NCBI RefSeq assembly: GCF_030254825.1
Contig: NC_083369.1
Coordinates: forward strand, 147,739,762-147,803,761
Direction: 5' to 3'
DNA: 64,000 nt
Origin: Meriones unguiculatus
Taxonomy: Eukaryota > Chordata > Mammalia > Rodentia > Muridae
Below, piece after piece: positions 12,077 through 26,362 of the stretch; the stretch's first letter is position 1, and each line of letters opens with the position of its first letter. Made by a program: the position numbers and the translations under genes. The notes below the pieces were generated by a model, which had not been told where the DNA came from, searched no databases, and saw only the letters and a program-made list of their open reading frames with translations.

Positions 12077-15000
12077 AATTATGACATCACAATGGAATAA
12101 TAACATCACTATGGTATTATGATATCACAATGGAAATAAGACATCACAATTCAATTGGGATATCACAATGGTATTGTGATATCAGAATGGATTTTTGACA
12201 TTAAAGTGGCATTATGACAACACAAAGTTATTGTGACATCACAATGTCATTATGACTTAATTACAGTATTATATAATCATAGGGGAATTATGGCATCATA
12301 ATGGAATTATGACATCGCAAAGAATTGTGAACTCACAGTGGAATTACGATATCATAACAGTACTATGCTGTCACAATAGAATTAAGACATCATAACAGTA
12401 TTTTGAAATTTCACAGTGGTATGTTGACATCATACTGGAATTATGACATAACATGGAATTATCAGCCCACAATAATGATTGTGATATAAGAATGGATTTG
12501 TGATATCAAAGTGTCAATTGTGATATCACAATAATATTGTGATATAAGATTGGCATTATTACATCATAATGGAATAATGACATTACTATTTTTCTTGTGC
12601 CATCACAATGGAATTATGATATCGCAACATCATAGCAACATCGCATTGTCATTATGACATCATAAAGGTGTTATGACATCACAAAGTAATTAGGACACCA
12701 TAATACCCTTTTTACATCAAAATGGAATAGTGGCAACAAATGGAGGTATGACATCACAAAATGATTAAGTAATCATGTGGGCAGTGTGACATCATAACGA
12801 TATTATGACATCACAAAGGTATTGTGAATTCACAATGGAATTATGACATCATAAAACTATAATGGCATTATAACGGTATTATGACATCACAATGGAATGA
12901 ATGTATCACAAGACAATTATAACATCACAGTGCATTTATGCCATCGAAACAGTGTTTAACAACCCAAAGGAAGCATGACATCACAACGGAATGATGACAT
13001 CACAAAGGCATTTTGAAATTAGAATGGATTCGTGACATCAAAGAGCATTATGACATCACAAATTTAGTGTGACATCACAATAACATTACAACATCATAAC
13101 GGTAGTACATCATCATTTTGGCGTTATGACATCATATGGGCATAACGACATCACAAAGATAATATGACATCACAAGGTCATTACAACATCACAATTTATT
13201 TATGACATCATAATTGAATTATGGCATCACATTGGAATCATGACATCACAATATTACTGTGACTTCACAATGGAACTGTGACATGAAAATGTGTTAGTGT
13301 CAAGTGTCATCACAATTGAATGATATCACAAAGGAATTATATGTCACATAAAGACATCACGATGTCATTATTACATCACAAGATGATTAGGACATAATAA
13401 CAGGATAATGACATCATAACCGGATAATGACATCATACTGGCACTATGAAATCATAAAGGTATTGTGACAGCACAATGGAATTGTGACATCACTATGTTA
13501 TTTTCGACATATAATGGCCTTGTGACATCACAATGCTTTTGTGACATCAAAATGTTATGAGATCACAATGGAAATATGACATGACAAGATCACTGTGACA
13601 TACAATGCATTTATGACATCATAACCGTGTTATTACATCACAATGGAAACATGCCATCACAATGGAATTATGACATCAAAATGGTATTGTGACATCAGAA
13701 TGGATTTATGACATCAAAGTGGCAATATTACATCACACAGTTATTGTAACATGACCATGGCATTATGTCTTCACAACTGCATTATGACATCACAATGATA
13801 TTTTGGCATCACTATGCCATTATGACATCATAAGAGTATAATGTAATCATACTGGCATTATGACATAATAATGGTGTAATGACATCAAAAAGTTATTGTG
13901 TCGTTATGGCAACATAATGGAATCATGATGTCATAATGACTTTCTGACATCACGTGGAATTATGAGATCACAATGTTTTGTGACATCAAAATGTTATGAC
14001 ATCACAATAGAAATATGACATCATAAAATCATTGTGACACCACGCTGTAATCATGATGTCACAATTCCACAATGGAATTAGGACATCACAATGTAATTAT
14101 GACATCACAAGAATAGAATAATATCACAGAGTGATTGTGACCTCACAATGTAATTATTAATTCACATTGGAATTATGACATCACAATGTATTATGATATC
14201 AAAAGTTTTTATGATGTTACAATTGTATTATGACATCATAATGGTAGTATGACATCAAAATGGAAGTATGACAGCCAAATGGGCAATGATATAACAATTG
14301 GATGAGGATAACACAGGAATTATGACATCACAATGGGATTGTGACAACACAGTGGAATTATGACATCAAAGTGGTATTATGATATCACAATGGTGTTATG
14401 TGATCAAAATAGAAATATGACATCACAGTATTATTTTGACCTCACAATGGTATTATAATATCACAATGAAAATATGGCATCACTATGGTTTTATGACATC
14501 ACAATTGTATTGGGACGTCACAATGGCTTTATATCATCTTAAGGAATTATGACACCACAATGGAATTATGACATCCTAAGACATTGTGTCATGAAAAAGT
14601 TATTATGACATCATAACAGTATTATATCATCAGAATGGTATTATGACATCACAATGTTTAGACATCACAATGGAATTATGACATCACAATGGAATTGTGA
14701 CATCACTATGTTATTTTCGACATATATTGGCCTTGTGACATCACTGCTTTTGTGACATCAAAATGTTATGACATCCCAATGGAAATATGACATTACAAGG
14801 TCACTGTGACATCATAATGCATTTATGAAGCATAACCGTGTTCTGACATCACAATGGAATCATGCCATCTCAATGGAATTATGACATCACAATGGTATTG
14901 TGACATCAGGATGGATTTGTGACATCAAATTGGCATGCTGATATCACAAAAATTATTGTGACATCAGAATGGCATTATGTCTTCAAAACTGTATTATGAC

Positions 15001-15217
15001 ATCACAATGTTATGACATCCTAATGGAATTATGACATCACAATGCAATTATGCCCTCATAGTGGTACTGTGAGAGCAGAATGGCTTTATGATATCACAAT
15101 GGAATTTTGGCCTCAGAATGTTATTGTGAAATCACAATGGTATTTTGACATCATAATATTATTGTGACAGCACAATGGTTTTTGCCATCACAATAGTATT
15201 AATGCATCACAATGGTA
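12077..15217. repeat. T-family block T2
   Basis: 19-bp TGACATCA-bearing array of about 3.1 kb, closest to T5 by shared variants. It carries the conserved internal landmarks of the family, such as CATCATTTTGGCGTTATGAC near 13110 and the reversed unit near 13358. It ends in the standard T-to-G junction. No gene is seen. Confidence 0.93.
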
Positions 15218-18030
15218 GAGACGACCAAGTAAGGAGGAGTTGGGAGACTGAGTGAGGAAACAGACTCAGTGAGCAGATCAACTGTGTGAGGAGGATGACT
15301 GAGTGATAATGAGGAGCACTGAGTGAAGAGGATGACAGTGATTGGAGGAGGAGGACAGAGTGAAGAATTAGAGGATTGAGTGAGTAGTAGGACTAAGTGA
15401 GGAGGACTGCATGAAGAGGAGGAATGTGGGAAGTGGAGGATGAATGAATGAACATGAGGAAGGCTGAGTAAGGAAGACTGAGTGGGAATGAGGAGGACTT
15501 GTTAGGAGAAGGAATTTGTGAGGAGGATTACTGAGTGAAGGGGAGGAGTACTGATTTAATAGGAGGACTGAATGAGTAGGAGGACTGTATGAAGAGAAGG
15601 ATTGAGGGAGGCAGACTGAGGGAGGCCTGATTCAGGTAGAGCAAAGAGTGAAGAGGAATAGGACCGAATGAGAAAGAGGAGGACTAAGTGAGGAGGAGGT
15701 CTATGTGAGGAGAAGTACTGCTTGAAGGAGAGGACTGCCTGAGGAGGATTGATTAAAGAGGACTGAGTGAGGTGTAGGAGGACTGAATGATGATGAGGAG
15801 GACTGAGAGCAGTGGAGGAGTAATGAATGTGGACAAATGAGTGAGGATGAGTACAGAGTCATAATTGGTAGGACTAAGAGGCAGAAGAGGAATAATTGTA
15901 GATGACGACTGTGTGACTAGGAAGACTGAGCAAAGAGGATAACTGAGACAGAGATGGAAGATTGAGTGAAAACAATGACTAAGTGAAGAGCAGGAATGAG
16001 CAAGGAGATGATTGAGTAAGGAGGAGGACAGAGTGAGGATGAGGACGATTAAGGCAGAAAGTGGACTGTGAAAGGAGGAGGAGCACTGAGAGAGTAGGAG
16101 GAATAAATGAGGGGAAGGTCTGTATGAGGAGGAGGACTGAGTGAGGAGGACTGAGTGAGGAAGTATAGGACTCAGGAAGAAGTACTAAGTGTGGATGAGT
16201 ACTGTATGAGTAGGACGACTGCTTGAGGGAGAGGACTGAGTGAGGGGAATGAGTGAGGAGAACTGAATGTGGAGGAGGAGGACTGAGTGATGAGAAGGAG
16301 GGTTGAGTGAGGAAGAGGATGACTGAATGACATAGTGGAGGATGGGTGCAAAGGAAGACTGAGTGAGCAGCATGACTGAGTGTGGAGGAGGAAGACTGAG
16401 TGATGAGGAAGCCTGAGAGAGTAGGATGACTGTGTGAAGAGGTAGACTGTGTGAGGAGGACTGAGTGCATAGGAAGATTGATTTTTGAGGAGGACTAGAT
16501 AAGTAAGAGGAATGACAGAGGAGGAGGACTGAGTGAGGGTGAGTTAGGAGGAGGACTGAGTGAAGAAGAGGATTAACTGAAGAGGTGGAAGTCTGAATAT
16601 GGAGGAGGTTCAAGTAAGAAGGAAGACTTAGTGAGAATGAGGACAGAGTGAGGAGGAGAACTGAGTAAACAGAAGAAGACTGAGTGAGGAAGAGGAGGAA
16701 GAGAAATGAGTTACAAGGAGGAAGACTGAGTGAGGAAGAGGACTGGGAAAGGAGAAAGAATGAGTGAGAAGGAAGAGGACTGAATGTGGAGTGGAGGAGT
16801 TCTGAGTGAGGAGAAGGACTGCCTGGAGAGAAGAACTGTGTGAAGAAGAGGACTGGGTGAGTAGGAGGACTGTGTTAGTTGAGAAGTACTGTGTGCGGAT
16901 GAAGAGTGAGTGAGGAGGCAGAGGAATGAGTGAGTAGGACGACTTAGTGAGGAGGAGGACTGACTAGGAAGGGCTACGTGAGTCTCAGGAAAACTGTGTA
17001 AGGAAGAGGATGAGTATTGAATGAGTAGGAGGACTTTGAAAGAAGGAAGAGGACTGAGTGAGGAGGAGGATTGAGTGAGAAAGAGGAGGACTCTTTTAGG
17101 AGTAGGAATGTGAGATTAGGAACAGTCACTGAAAGGAGGACTTAGTGACTAAGAACAGTCCTTAAAACGGAATACTGAGTGAGGAGGACAGGGTAAAGAA
17201 GACTGAGTGAGGAGGAGAAATGAGTGTGAAGGAAGACTATGAGAGGAGGAGGAGTGATAGAAGAAGAGGACTGAGAGTGGAGCACGAAGATAGTGTCAAG
17301 AAGAAGACAGATTGATTGGGAGGACTGAGTCAGAAGGATTAAGTGAGTTAGACTATTTGAAGAGCGGGAATCAGTGAGGAGGAGGAAAGAGAGAGGAGGA
17401 GGGTGACTGTGTCGTGAGGAGGATTGTTTGGATGGAGGACTGAATGAGAAGGACTAATTGAGGACGACAGAGTGCAGTGAAGGACTGAGTAATTAGAAGG
17501 CGAAATGAATAAGAAGTAGGATTTCACTGAGTAGGAGCATGAATGAGTGAGGAGGAAGAATTGAGTGACAAAGAAGACTGAATTAATTGGGGGAATGAAT
17601 GAGAAGATGGACAAAGTAAGGGTTAGTTGGTCTAGCTTAAGAGGAGGAATGAGTGAGGAGGAGGACAGAGAGAGGAGGAGGAAAAGTGTGTGATGAGGAA
17701 GACAGATTGAATGCGAGGAGGAGTGAGTGAGGTGGAGGAGAACTAAGTGAGGAGGAAGAGTTGTGAGGAGGAGTACTGCTGGACAAACTGTCTGAGGAGG
17801 ACTGAATGAGGAGGACTAAGTGAGGAGGAGGGCTGCATGACAAAGAGCCCTTTGAGAAAAAAAAGACTGCTTTAATGAGAGGATTGCATAAGAACTGAGT
17901 GAAGAGGACTGATTTAGGAACATGAGAGAGTGAGAAGGTTAAGGATTGAGTGAGGAGGATTAAGGGAAGAAGAGGACTGAGTTTTCAATAGGAGTGAAGA
18001 TGAGAACTGAATGACAAGAAGGAATGAGTA
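15218..18030. repeat. G-family block G3
   Basis: 17-bp purine-rich array of about 2.8 kb, matching G6 (about 2.8 kb) and the remaining part of G8. These three share a low-repetition island with a hairpin (17111-17170) that I did not see in the other G blocks. No gene is seen. Confidence 0.9.
17111..17170. repeat. Non-canonical island with hairpin inside G3
   Basis: This stretch departs from the 17-bp consensus. It contains CTTAG-TGA-CTAAG (17141-17153), a perfect 5-bp hairpin, flanked by GGAC and GTCC that could extend the stem across a 4-nt bulge. GAACAGTC also occurs twice as a direct repeat. The same island occurs in G6 and G8 with the stem intact. No function is known to me. Confidence 0.6.
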
Positions 18031-19964
18031 AATTATGACATCACAATGGAATTATCACATCACAATTGTATTATGATATTTCAATGTAAATGGTATTGTG
18101 ACATCTGAATGGATTTATGACATCAAAGTAGCATTATGACATCAGAAAGATATTGTGACATCACAATGTCTGATGACATCATAACAGTATTATGTAATCA
18201 TAACAGAATTATGGCATCCTAACGGGATTATGACATCACAGAAATATTGTGAACTCGAAATGGAATTATGACATCATAACAGTATTATGCTGTCACAATA
18301 GAATTATGACATCATAACAGTATTATGAAATCACAGTGGTATTTTGACATCCTAATGGAATTATGAGATTACAAAGGAATTATGACATCACAATGATATT
18401 GTGATATATGAATGGATTTGTGACATCAAAGTGTTATTTGTTACATCACAATGATATTGTGACCTAAGAATGGCATTATTACATCATAAAGGAAATATGA
18501 AGTTACTATTTTTCTTGGGCAATCAAAATGGAATTATGACATCATGGTGTAATGATGACATCAAATGCTTTTATGACATCAGAATGATATTTTGACATTA
18601 CAATGCTATTAAAGTCACAATGAAATTATTAGATCACAACATCATAGCAACATTGCATTGTGATTATGACATCATAAAGGTGTTATGACATCACAAAGTA
18701 ATTAGGACACCATAATACTCTAATTACATCAACATGGAATAACGACAACACAATGGAGTTATGACATCAAAAAATGATTAAGTAATCATGCAGGCAGTAT
18801 GACATCACAAGGATATTATGATATCACAGAAGTATTGAGAATTCACAATGGAATTATGATATCATAAAGCTATAATGGCATCATAACGGTATTACGACAT
18901 CACAATGGAATCACGACATCACAAGACCATTATACCATCACAGTGCATTTATGACATCGAAACAGTATTTTATAACACAAAAGAACCATGACATCACAAC
19001 GGAATGAGGACATCACAAAGGTATTTTGAAATTAGAATGGATTCGTGACATCAAAGGAGCATTATGACATCACAAATTTAGTGTGACATCACAAAGACAT
19101 CATGACATCACAACAGTATTACATCATCATTTGGGCATTATGACATCATACGGGCATAAAGACATCACAAAGTTAATGTGACATCACAAGTTCATTACGA
19201 CATCACACTTTATTTATGACATCATAATTGAATTATGGCATCACAATGGAATCATGACATCACAATGTTATTGTGACTTCACAATGGAACTGTGACATAA
19301 AAATGTGTTAGTATCAAGTGTCACCACAATTAAATTGCATCACAAATGTATTATACATCACATAAAAACATAACGATGTTATTATGACATCACAAGATGA
19401 TTATGACATCATAACAGGATAATGACATCATAACAGGATAATGACATCATACTGGAACTATGAAATCATAAATGTATTATGACATCACAATGGAATTGTG
19501 ACATCACTATGTTATTTTCGACATATAATGGCATTGTGACATCACAATGTTTTATTGACACCAAAATGTTATGACATCACAATGGAAATATGACCTGACA
19601 AGGTCACTGTGACATCACAATGCATTTATGACATCATAACCGTGTTATGACATCACAATGGAATCATGCCATCTCAATGGAATTATGACATCACAATGGT
19701 ATTGTGACATCAGGATGGTTTTCTGACATCAAATTGGCATGCTGATATCACAAAAATTATTGTGACATCACAATGGCATTATGTCTTCAAAACTGTATTA
19801 TGACATCACAATGTTATGACATCATAATGGAATTATGACATCACAATGGAATTTTAGCTTCAGAATGTTATTGTGAAATCACAATGGTATTTTGACATCA
19901 TAATATTATTGTGACAGCACAAAGGTTTTTGCCATCACAATAGTATTATGGCATCACAATGGTA
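18031..19964. repeat. T-family block T3 (short)
   Basis: 19-bp array of about 1.9 kb. It follows the same internal order as T6, T2 and T5 but lacks roughly 1.2 kb of their distal part, going almost directly from the CTGTATTATGACATCACAAT landmark to the terminal segment. It is therefore an internally deleted T block. Standard junctions occur at both ends. No gene is seen. Confidence 0.88.
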
Positions 19965-22900
19965 GAGACGACCAAGTGAGGAGGAGTTGGGAGACTGAGT
20001 GAGGAAGCAGACTCAGTGACAAGAAGGACTGTGTGAGGAGGATGACTGAGTGATAATGAGGAGCACTAAGTGAAGAGGATGACAGTGATTGGAGGAGGAG
20101 GACTGAGTGAAGAATTAGGGGATTGAGTGAGTAGTAGGACTAAGTGAGGAGGACTGCATGAAGAGGAAGAATGTGGGAAGTGGAGGATGAATGAATGAAG
20201 ATGAGGAAGGCTGAGTAAGGAGGACTGAGTGTGAATGAGGAGGACTTGTTAGGAGAAGGAATTTGTGAGGAGGATTACTGAGTGAAGGGGAGGAGTACTG
20301 ATTTAATAGGAGGACTGAATGAGTAGGAGGACTGTATAAAGAGAAGGATTGAGGGAGGCAGACTGAGGGAGGCCTGATTCATTAGAGCAAAGAGTGAAGA
20401 GGAATAGGACTGAATGAGAAAGAGGAGGACTAAGTGAGGAGGAGGTCTATGTGAGGAGAAGGACTGCTTTAAAGAGAGGACTGTCTGAGGAGGACTGATT
20501 AAAGAGGACTGAGTGAAGTATAGGAGGACTGAATGATGAGGAGGAGGACTGAGAGCAGTGGAGGAGGAATGAGTGTGGATAACTGGGTGAGGATGGGGAC
20601 GATTAAGTCAGAAAGTGGACTGTGAAAGGAGGAGGATCACTGAGAGAGTAGGAGGAATAAATGAGGGGAAGGTCTGTATGAGGAGGAGGACTGAGTGAGG
20701 AGGACTGAGTGAGGAACTATAGGACTCAGGAAGAAGTACTAAGTGTGGATGAGTACTGTATGAGTAGGACAACTGCTTGAGGGAGAGGACTGAGTGAGGG
20801 GAATGAGTGAGGGGAACTGAATGTGGAGGAGGAGGACTGAGTGATGAGAAGGTCGGTTGAGTGAGGAAGAGGAGGATTGAATGACATCGTTGAGGATGGG
20901 TGCAAAGGAAGACTGAGTGAGAAGCATGACTGAGTGAGGAGGAGGAAGAGTGAGTGATGAGGAAGCCTGAGAGAGGAGGATGACTGTGTGAAGAGGTGGA
21001 CTGTGTGAGGAGGACTGAGTGCCTAGGAGGATTGATGGGAAAGAGGACTGACTTTGAGGAGGACTACATAAGTAAGAGGAATGACAGAGGAGGAGGACTG
21101 AGAGAGGGGGATTTAGGAGGACGACCGAGTGAAGGAGAGGATTACTTGAGGTGGTGAAGTCTGAATATGGAGGAGGACCAAGTAACAAGGATGACTGAGT
21201 GAGAATGAGGACAGAGTGAGGAGGAGAACTGAGTAAACAGAAGAAGACTGAGTGAGGAGGAGGAGAAATGAGCTACAAGGAGGAGGACTGAGTGAGGAAG
21301 AGGACTGGGAAAGAAGAAGGAATGAGTGAGAAGGAAGAGGACTGAATGTTGAGGAATTTTGAGTGAGGAGAAGGACTGCCTGGAGAGAAGAACTGTGTGA
21401 AGAACAGGACTGTGTGAGGAAGAGGACTGTGTTAGTTGAGAAGGACTATGTGTGGATGAGGACTGAGTGAGGAGGCAGAGGAATGAGTGAGTAGGACGAC
21501 ATAGTGAGGAGAACTGACTGAGCAGGTGAACTGAGTCAGGAGTAAGATTGAGTGAGGAGGAAGAATGAGTGAATAGGACTGAGAGAGGAGGACTAAATGA
21601 AGAAGCGGAGGACAGAATGTTGTTGAGGAATGAGTCAGGAGGAGGAGGATTTGGTGAAAGTAAGGACTATGTGAGATGGAAGAGGACTGCTTGAGGATAA
21701 ATAGAAATGTGGAAAAGGACTGATTGAGGAAGAGGACAGAATGAGGAGGAGGACAGAATGAGGAGTAGGACGGATTGACGGGGATGAATAATTGAGGAGG
21801 ACTGACTGAGAATGACTGAGTGAAAAAGAGCAGAACTGAGAAAGGTGGAAGAGGAATGAGAGAGGTAGAGGAGGACTGAATGAGGAGGACTTAGTGAGCG
21901 GGACTGAATGAGGAGGAGTACAGTATGAGGAGGGGATATACTGAGTGAGGAAGAGTACTAAGTGATGAGAAGGAATGAGGAAAAGGAGGACCGATTGAGG
22001 AGAAGGGGGAATGAGTGTGGAGAAGAACTTAGTGAGCAGGAGTGCTGAGTGAGGAGGACGACTTATGAGGAGAAGGAATAAGAGAGGAGGAAGATTGAGT
22101 GAGGAGGAGGACTGAGTGAGGTGTCCTGAGTGAGGAGAACAATGAAATGCGGAAGAGTAGGAGTGAGTGAGAATGAAGCGGACTAAGTGAAGAGGAGGAT
22201 ATTGTGAGGAGGAGTGAGTGAAGATGATGAGGACTACATGAGTGGCTGAACTGTGTGAGGAGGAGTACTGAATGAGTAGGAAGACTCTGAAAGCAGGAGG
22301 AGGACTGAGTGAGGATGAGGATTGAGAGAGCAAGTGAAATGTGGGGGGAGGACTGAGTGAGATGGAGGAAGAATGAGTGAGGTGGAGGAAAAGTGAGTGA
22401 GGAGGAAGAGGTTTGAGTGAGGAGGAGGACTGAGTGACAAAGAGGTGGATTAGTGAGGAGGAGGACTGAGCAGGGAGGAGGAAAAATGAGTGATAAGGAG
22501 GAAGACTGAGTGAGGAAGAGGAGGACTGAGTAAGGAGGAGGAATGGGTGAGGAGGATGACTGGGTTATCGAGAGGAGGATGGAGAAGTAGGAGTATTCAG
22601 TAAGGAGGAAGAGGACTGACTGGGGAGGAGGACTGACTGAGAAGGTGGAGCGTGGAGCACTGCCTTGAGGAGGTGAACTGAAAAAGGAGGAGACTGAGTG
22701 AGGAGAAAGACTGAGTGAAGAGGGTCTGAATGCAGAGGATTGAATTAGGTGGAGAAGACTGAGTGAGGAGGAGGAAGGCTAAGTGAGTTGGAGGACTGAA
22801 TGAGGAAGAGAACTGTGTGAAGAGAAGGACTGAGTGAGGAGCTAGACTGAGTGAGTGGGGGTAGAACTGAGTGAGGAGGTTAAGGACTTATTGAGGAGGA

Positions 22901-25900
22901 GGACTTGGTGAGGAGGAGGGCTGATTGATATGTAGGACATATTGAGGAGGACTGAGTTAGGAGGAGTATTGTGTGAGGAGGAGGACTCAGTAAAAAGGAG
23001 GACTGAGTGAGGAAGAAGAATATGTGAGGATGAGGAGTGAGTGAGGAGGCTATAGTGCAGAGGAGGACTGAGTTAGGGAGAGGAGGAATGAGTGAGAAGG
23101 ACTGAGTGAGGAGGAGGATTACTGTGTGAGGAGGAGGACTCAGTGAGATGGAGGACGGAAAGAGAAAGTGGAAGATTGAGTGAAAAGAGAGACTAAGTGA
23201 GGAGGGGAATGACCGAGTTAGGAGGAGTACTTTGTGAGGAGGAGGACTGATTGATATGTAGGACATATTGAGAAGCACTAGCTGAGGAGGGCTGGGTTAC
23301 GAGAAGGAAGAATGGGTGAAGAGGAGGCCTGAGTGAGGAAGAGGACTGTGTGCGGAGGAGGAGGAATGATGGAGGAGGAGAAGGAATTGGTGATGTGGAA
23401 GACTAAATGAAGGAGAGGACTCAGTGATGAGGAATAAGTGATGAGGAGGAGTGAGTAATGAGAAGGTCTTAGTGAGGAGGAGGACTAAATGATGATGAGG
23501 ACTACTGAGTGAGGAGGAACACTGAATGAGTAGGACTGTGTGAGGAGAATTGAGTGAAGTAGAGTGGGAATGAGTGAAGGAAAGGAAGAGTGAGTAAGTA
23601 GGAGGACTGTGTGAGGAGGAGGACTGAGTGAGAATGAGTAGGACTGAGTGAGGAGGAGGGCTAAGTGAGAAGAATGACTGTGTGAGGAGGAGGACTGCTT
23701 GAGTGAGAGGACTAAGTGAGTAGGACTGATTGAGGAGGTCTGAGGAAAAGTAGGGCTGAGCAATGAGGACGAGTACTGAGTGAGATGGAGGAGTGAAAGA
23801 GAAAGTGGAAGATTGAGTGAAAAGTAGGACTGAGTGAGCAGGTGGAGAAGGAATGAGTGAGAAGGAAGACCAAGTGTTGAACAATACTGAGTGAGGAGTA
23901 GAATGTGAGGAGGAGGACTTAGGGAGCATTATTGAGAGAAGAGTACGATTGATTGAGAAGGAAGAGGACTGAGTTAGGAGGAAGACTGAGTGCAAAGAGG
24001 AAACAGTGAGGGGGACTAAGTGAGGAAGAGGACAGACTGAGGAGGAGTAGAACTGAGTCAGGATGAGGACTAAGTGAAGAGGAGGATTGAGTGAGGAGGA
24101 GGACAGCTTGAGGGAGAGGACTCAATGAGAAAGACATTGTGGAGGACAGAGAAGGAGGACCGAGGAGGAAATTGTGATGAACAGGACTGAGGAAGCTAGA
24201 GGATTAAATGAGAAGGAGGAGTATTGCTGTATGAGGAAGACTGAGTGAGGGTGAGGACTGAGTGAGGAGGATAACTGAGGTTGCCAAGGGGATTTAGTGA
24301 GGAGGAGGAAGGCTGAGTGAGAGAGAGGACCAAGTGAGGTGGAGGAGAGAGTGAGGAAGCAGACTGGATTTTAAGGAGGACTGATTTTGAAGCAGGAAAG
24401 TGTAAGATGTGGAAGAATGAGTGGGGAGGAGCACTGTGTGAGGAGTTGGAATTCTTATGGGGAAGGAGGGAAACTGTGAGGAGGATGCCTGATTGGTGGG
24501 TTGTACTGAGTGAGGAGGAATGACATAGAAGAAGAAAGACAGGGAGAAGAGAAGTAATTTGTGTGAAGGAGGACAAAATGAGGAAGAGGAAAGAATCAGG
24601 AGGAATAATGAGTGAGGAGGTGGCCTGAGAAAAGAGGAGGAATTAGTGAGTAGGAGGACTGAGTTAAGAGGAGGAGGACAAAGTGAAAAGGAAGACTGAG
24701 TGAGGAGGAAGACAAAGTGAGGAAGATGATTGAGTGAGGAGGGAGAAGGCTGAATGTGAAGGAGGAATAAGTGAGCAGAATGATTGAGTGATGAGGATGA
24801 AGAGGACTGAGAGAGGAAGAGGAACATGTGAGTAGGAAGACGGAGAGAAGAGGATTATTGAGTGAAAAAGAGGAGGACTGAGTTAGGAGGAGTATTTTGT
24901 GAAGAGGAAGACTCAGTGAAAAGGAGGACTGAGTGAGAAAAAAGACTATGTGAGGATGAGGAGTGAGTGAGGAGACCACAGTGAAGAGGAGGACTGAGTG
25001 AAAGGGAGGAGGACTGAGTGAGGAAGAGGATTACTGGGTGAGGAGGAGGACTAAGTGAGACATAGGACTGAGTGAGAAAGTGGAAGATTGAGTGAAAAGA
25101 CAGACTAAGCTAGGAGGAGGACTGATTGAGTAGGAGAAGGAATGAGTGAGAAGTGGGACTAAGTGAGGAAAAGGAGGAGTGAGTAAGGAGGAAGAATGAG
25201 TGAGAAGGAGGACTGAGAGAGGAATAGGAAGTTTGTGTGAAGCTTGGAACTAATTGTAGGGAAGGACTGTGTATGGAGGACTGATTGAGGAGGACTCAGT
25301 GAGGAAGAAGGAGGACTGAGTCAAGAGGAGTATGAGGAAGTGTTGAGGAGCACTCTGTGAGGAGAAGGATTGAGTGAGCAGGACAACTGAGTGAGGAGAT
25401 GTACTTAATGAGGATGTGGAGGTCTGAGTGAGGAGGAGAACTTAATGAGGATGTGGAGGTTTGTGTGAGGAGGAGGACTGAGTGAGATTGAGGAGGAATG
25501 TGCAAAGAGGAGTTTGACGAAGTGAGAATGAGTTAAGAGGATTTATGGAGGAGGAGGACTAAGTAAACAGGAAGAGGAATGAGTGAGAAGGCAGACTGAA
25601 TGAGGAGGAGGACCATTTGAGGTGAAAGACCGAGTGAGCAAGACTGTGGTAGATGGACAGAGTGAGGAAAAGGAGCATTGAGTGAGGAGGAAGAGGACTG
25701 AGTGAGAATGAGGAGGAATGTGTAAGGAGGAAGAAATTGTGAGGAGGAGGAATCAGTGAACAGAAGGATGACTGAATGAGTGGGCAGACTAAATGAGCAG
25801 GAGGACTATGGGAATAGAAGGACTAAGTGAGGAGTACTGAATGTGGAGGAGGACTAAGTGAGAAAGAGGACTGTATTAGAAGGTAGACTGCTTGAAGCAG

Positions 25901-26356
25901 TGGATTGTGTATGGAGGACAGATTGAAGAGAACTGAGTGAGGTGGACGAAGACTGAGTGATGGGGAGGAGGACTGAAAGAGGAGGAGGAAAGACTGAGGA
26001 GATCTGAGTGAGGAGAAGGATTGAATGAGGAGGTAAACTGTGAGAAGGAAGGAGAATAAGTGATGAGGAGGTGGAATGAGAGAGGAGGAGGACTGTGGGA
26101 GGAGGAGAGCTTTTTAGGGATGACTGAGTGGGAGGACTGAGTGAGAAGGACAGAGTGAGGAGGAGTATAGCATGAGAAAGGTTACCACCAATTGAAGAAG
26201 AAGAGGAATAATGGAGGAGGAGTTCTGTGTATGGAGGAGGACTGAGTGGTCAGGAGGACTGAGTGAGGTACAGGACAAATGAGTGAAGAGGAGGAAAATT
26301 GAGTGAGGAGGGTGACTCAGTGTGGAAGATGACTGAATGAGGAGTTGCCCTGAGTG

Positions 26357-26362
26357 AAAAAG
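26357..26362. repeat. Left target-site duplication of solo LTR
   Basis: AAAAAG lies immediately before the TG end of the LTR. The same hexamer follows the other end at 26776-26781, with one extra A at 26775 that may be slippage. Empty paralogues at about 34147 and 56868 read GAAAAAGTCAACAG with no insertion. Confidence 0.75.

Noticed and set aside
12077..15217. T block as a CRISPR array or other prokaryotic repeat
   Set aside because: Units are contiguous and degenerate, with no unique spacers, no leader and no cas genes. The window is eukaryotic.
17111..17170. Hairpin island as a glucocorticoid response element (AGAACA half-site)
   Set aside because: Only half-sites are present without proper 3-nt spacing to a second half, so the match is too weak.
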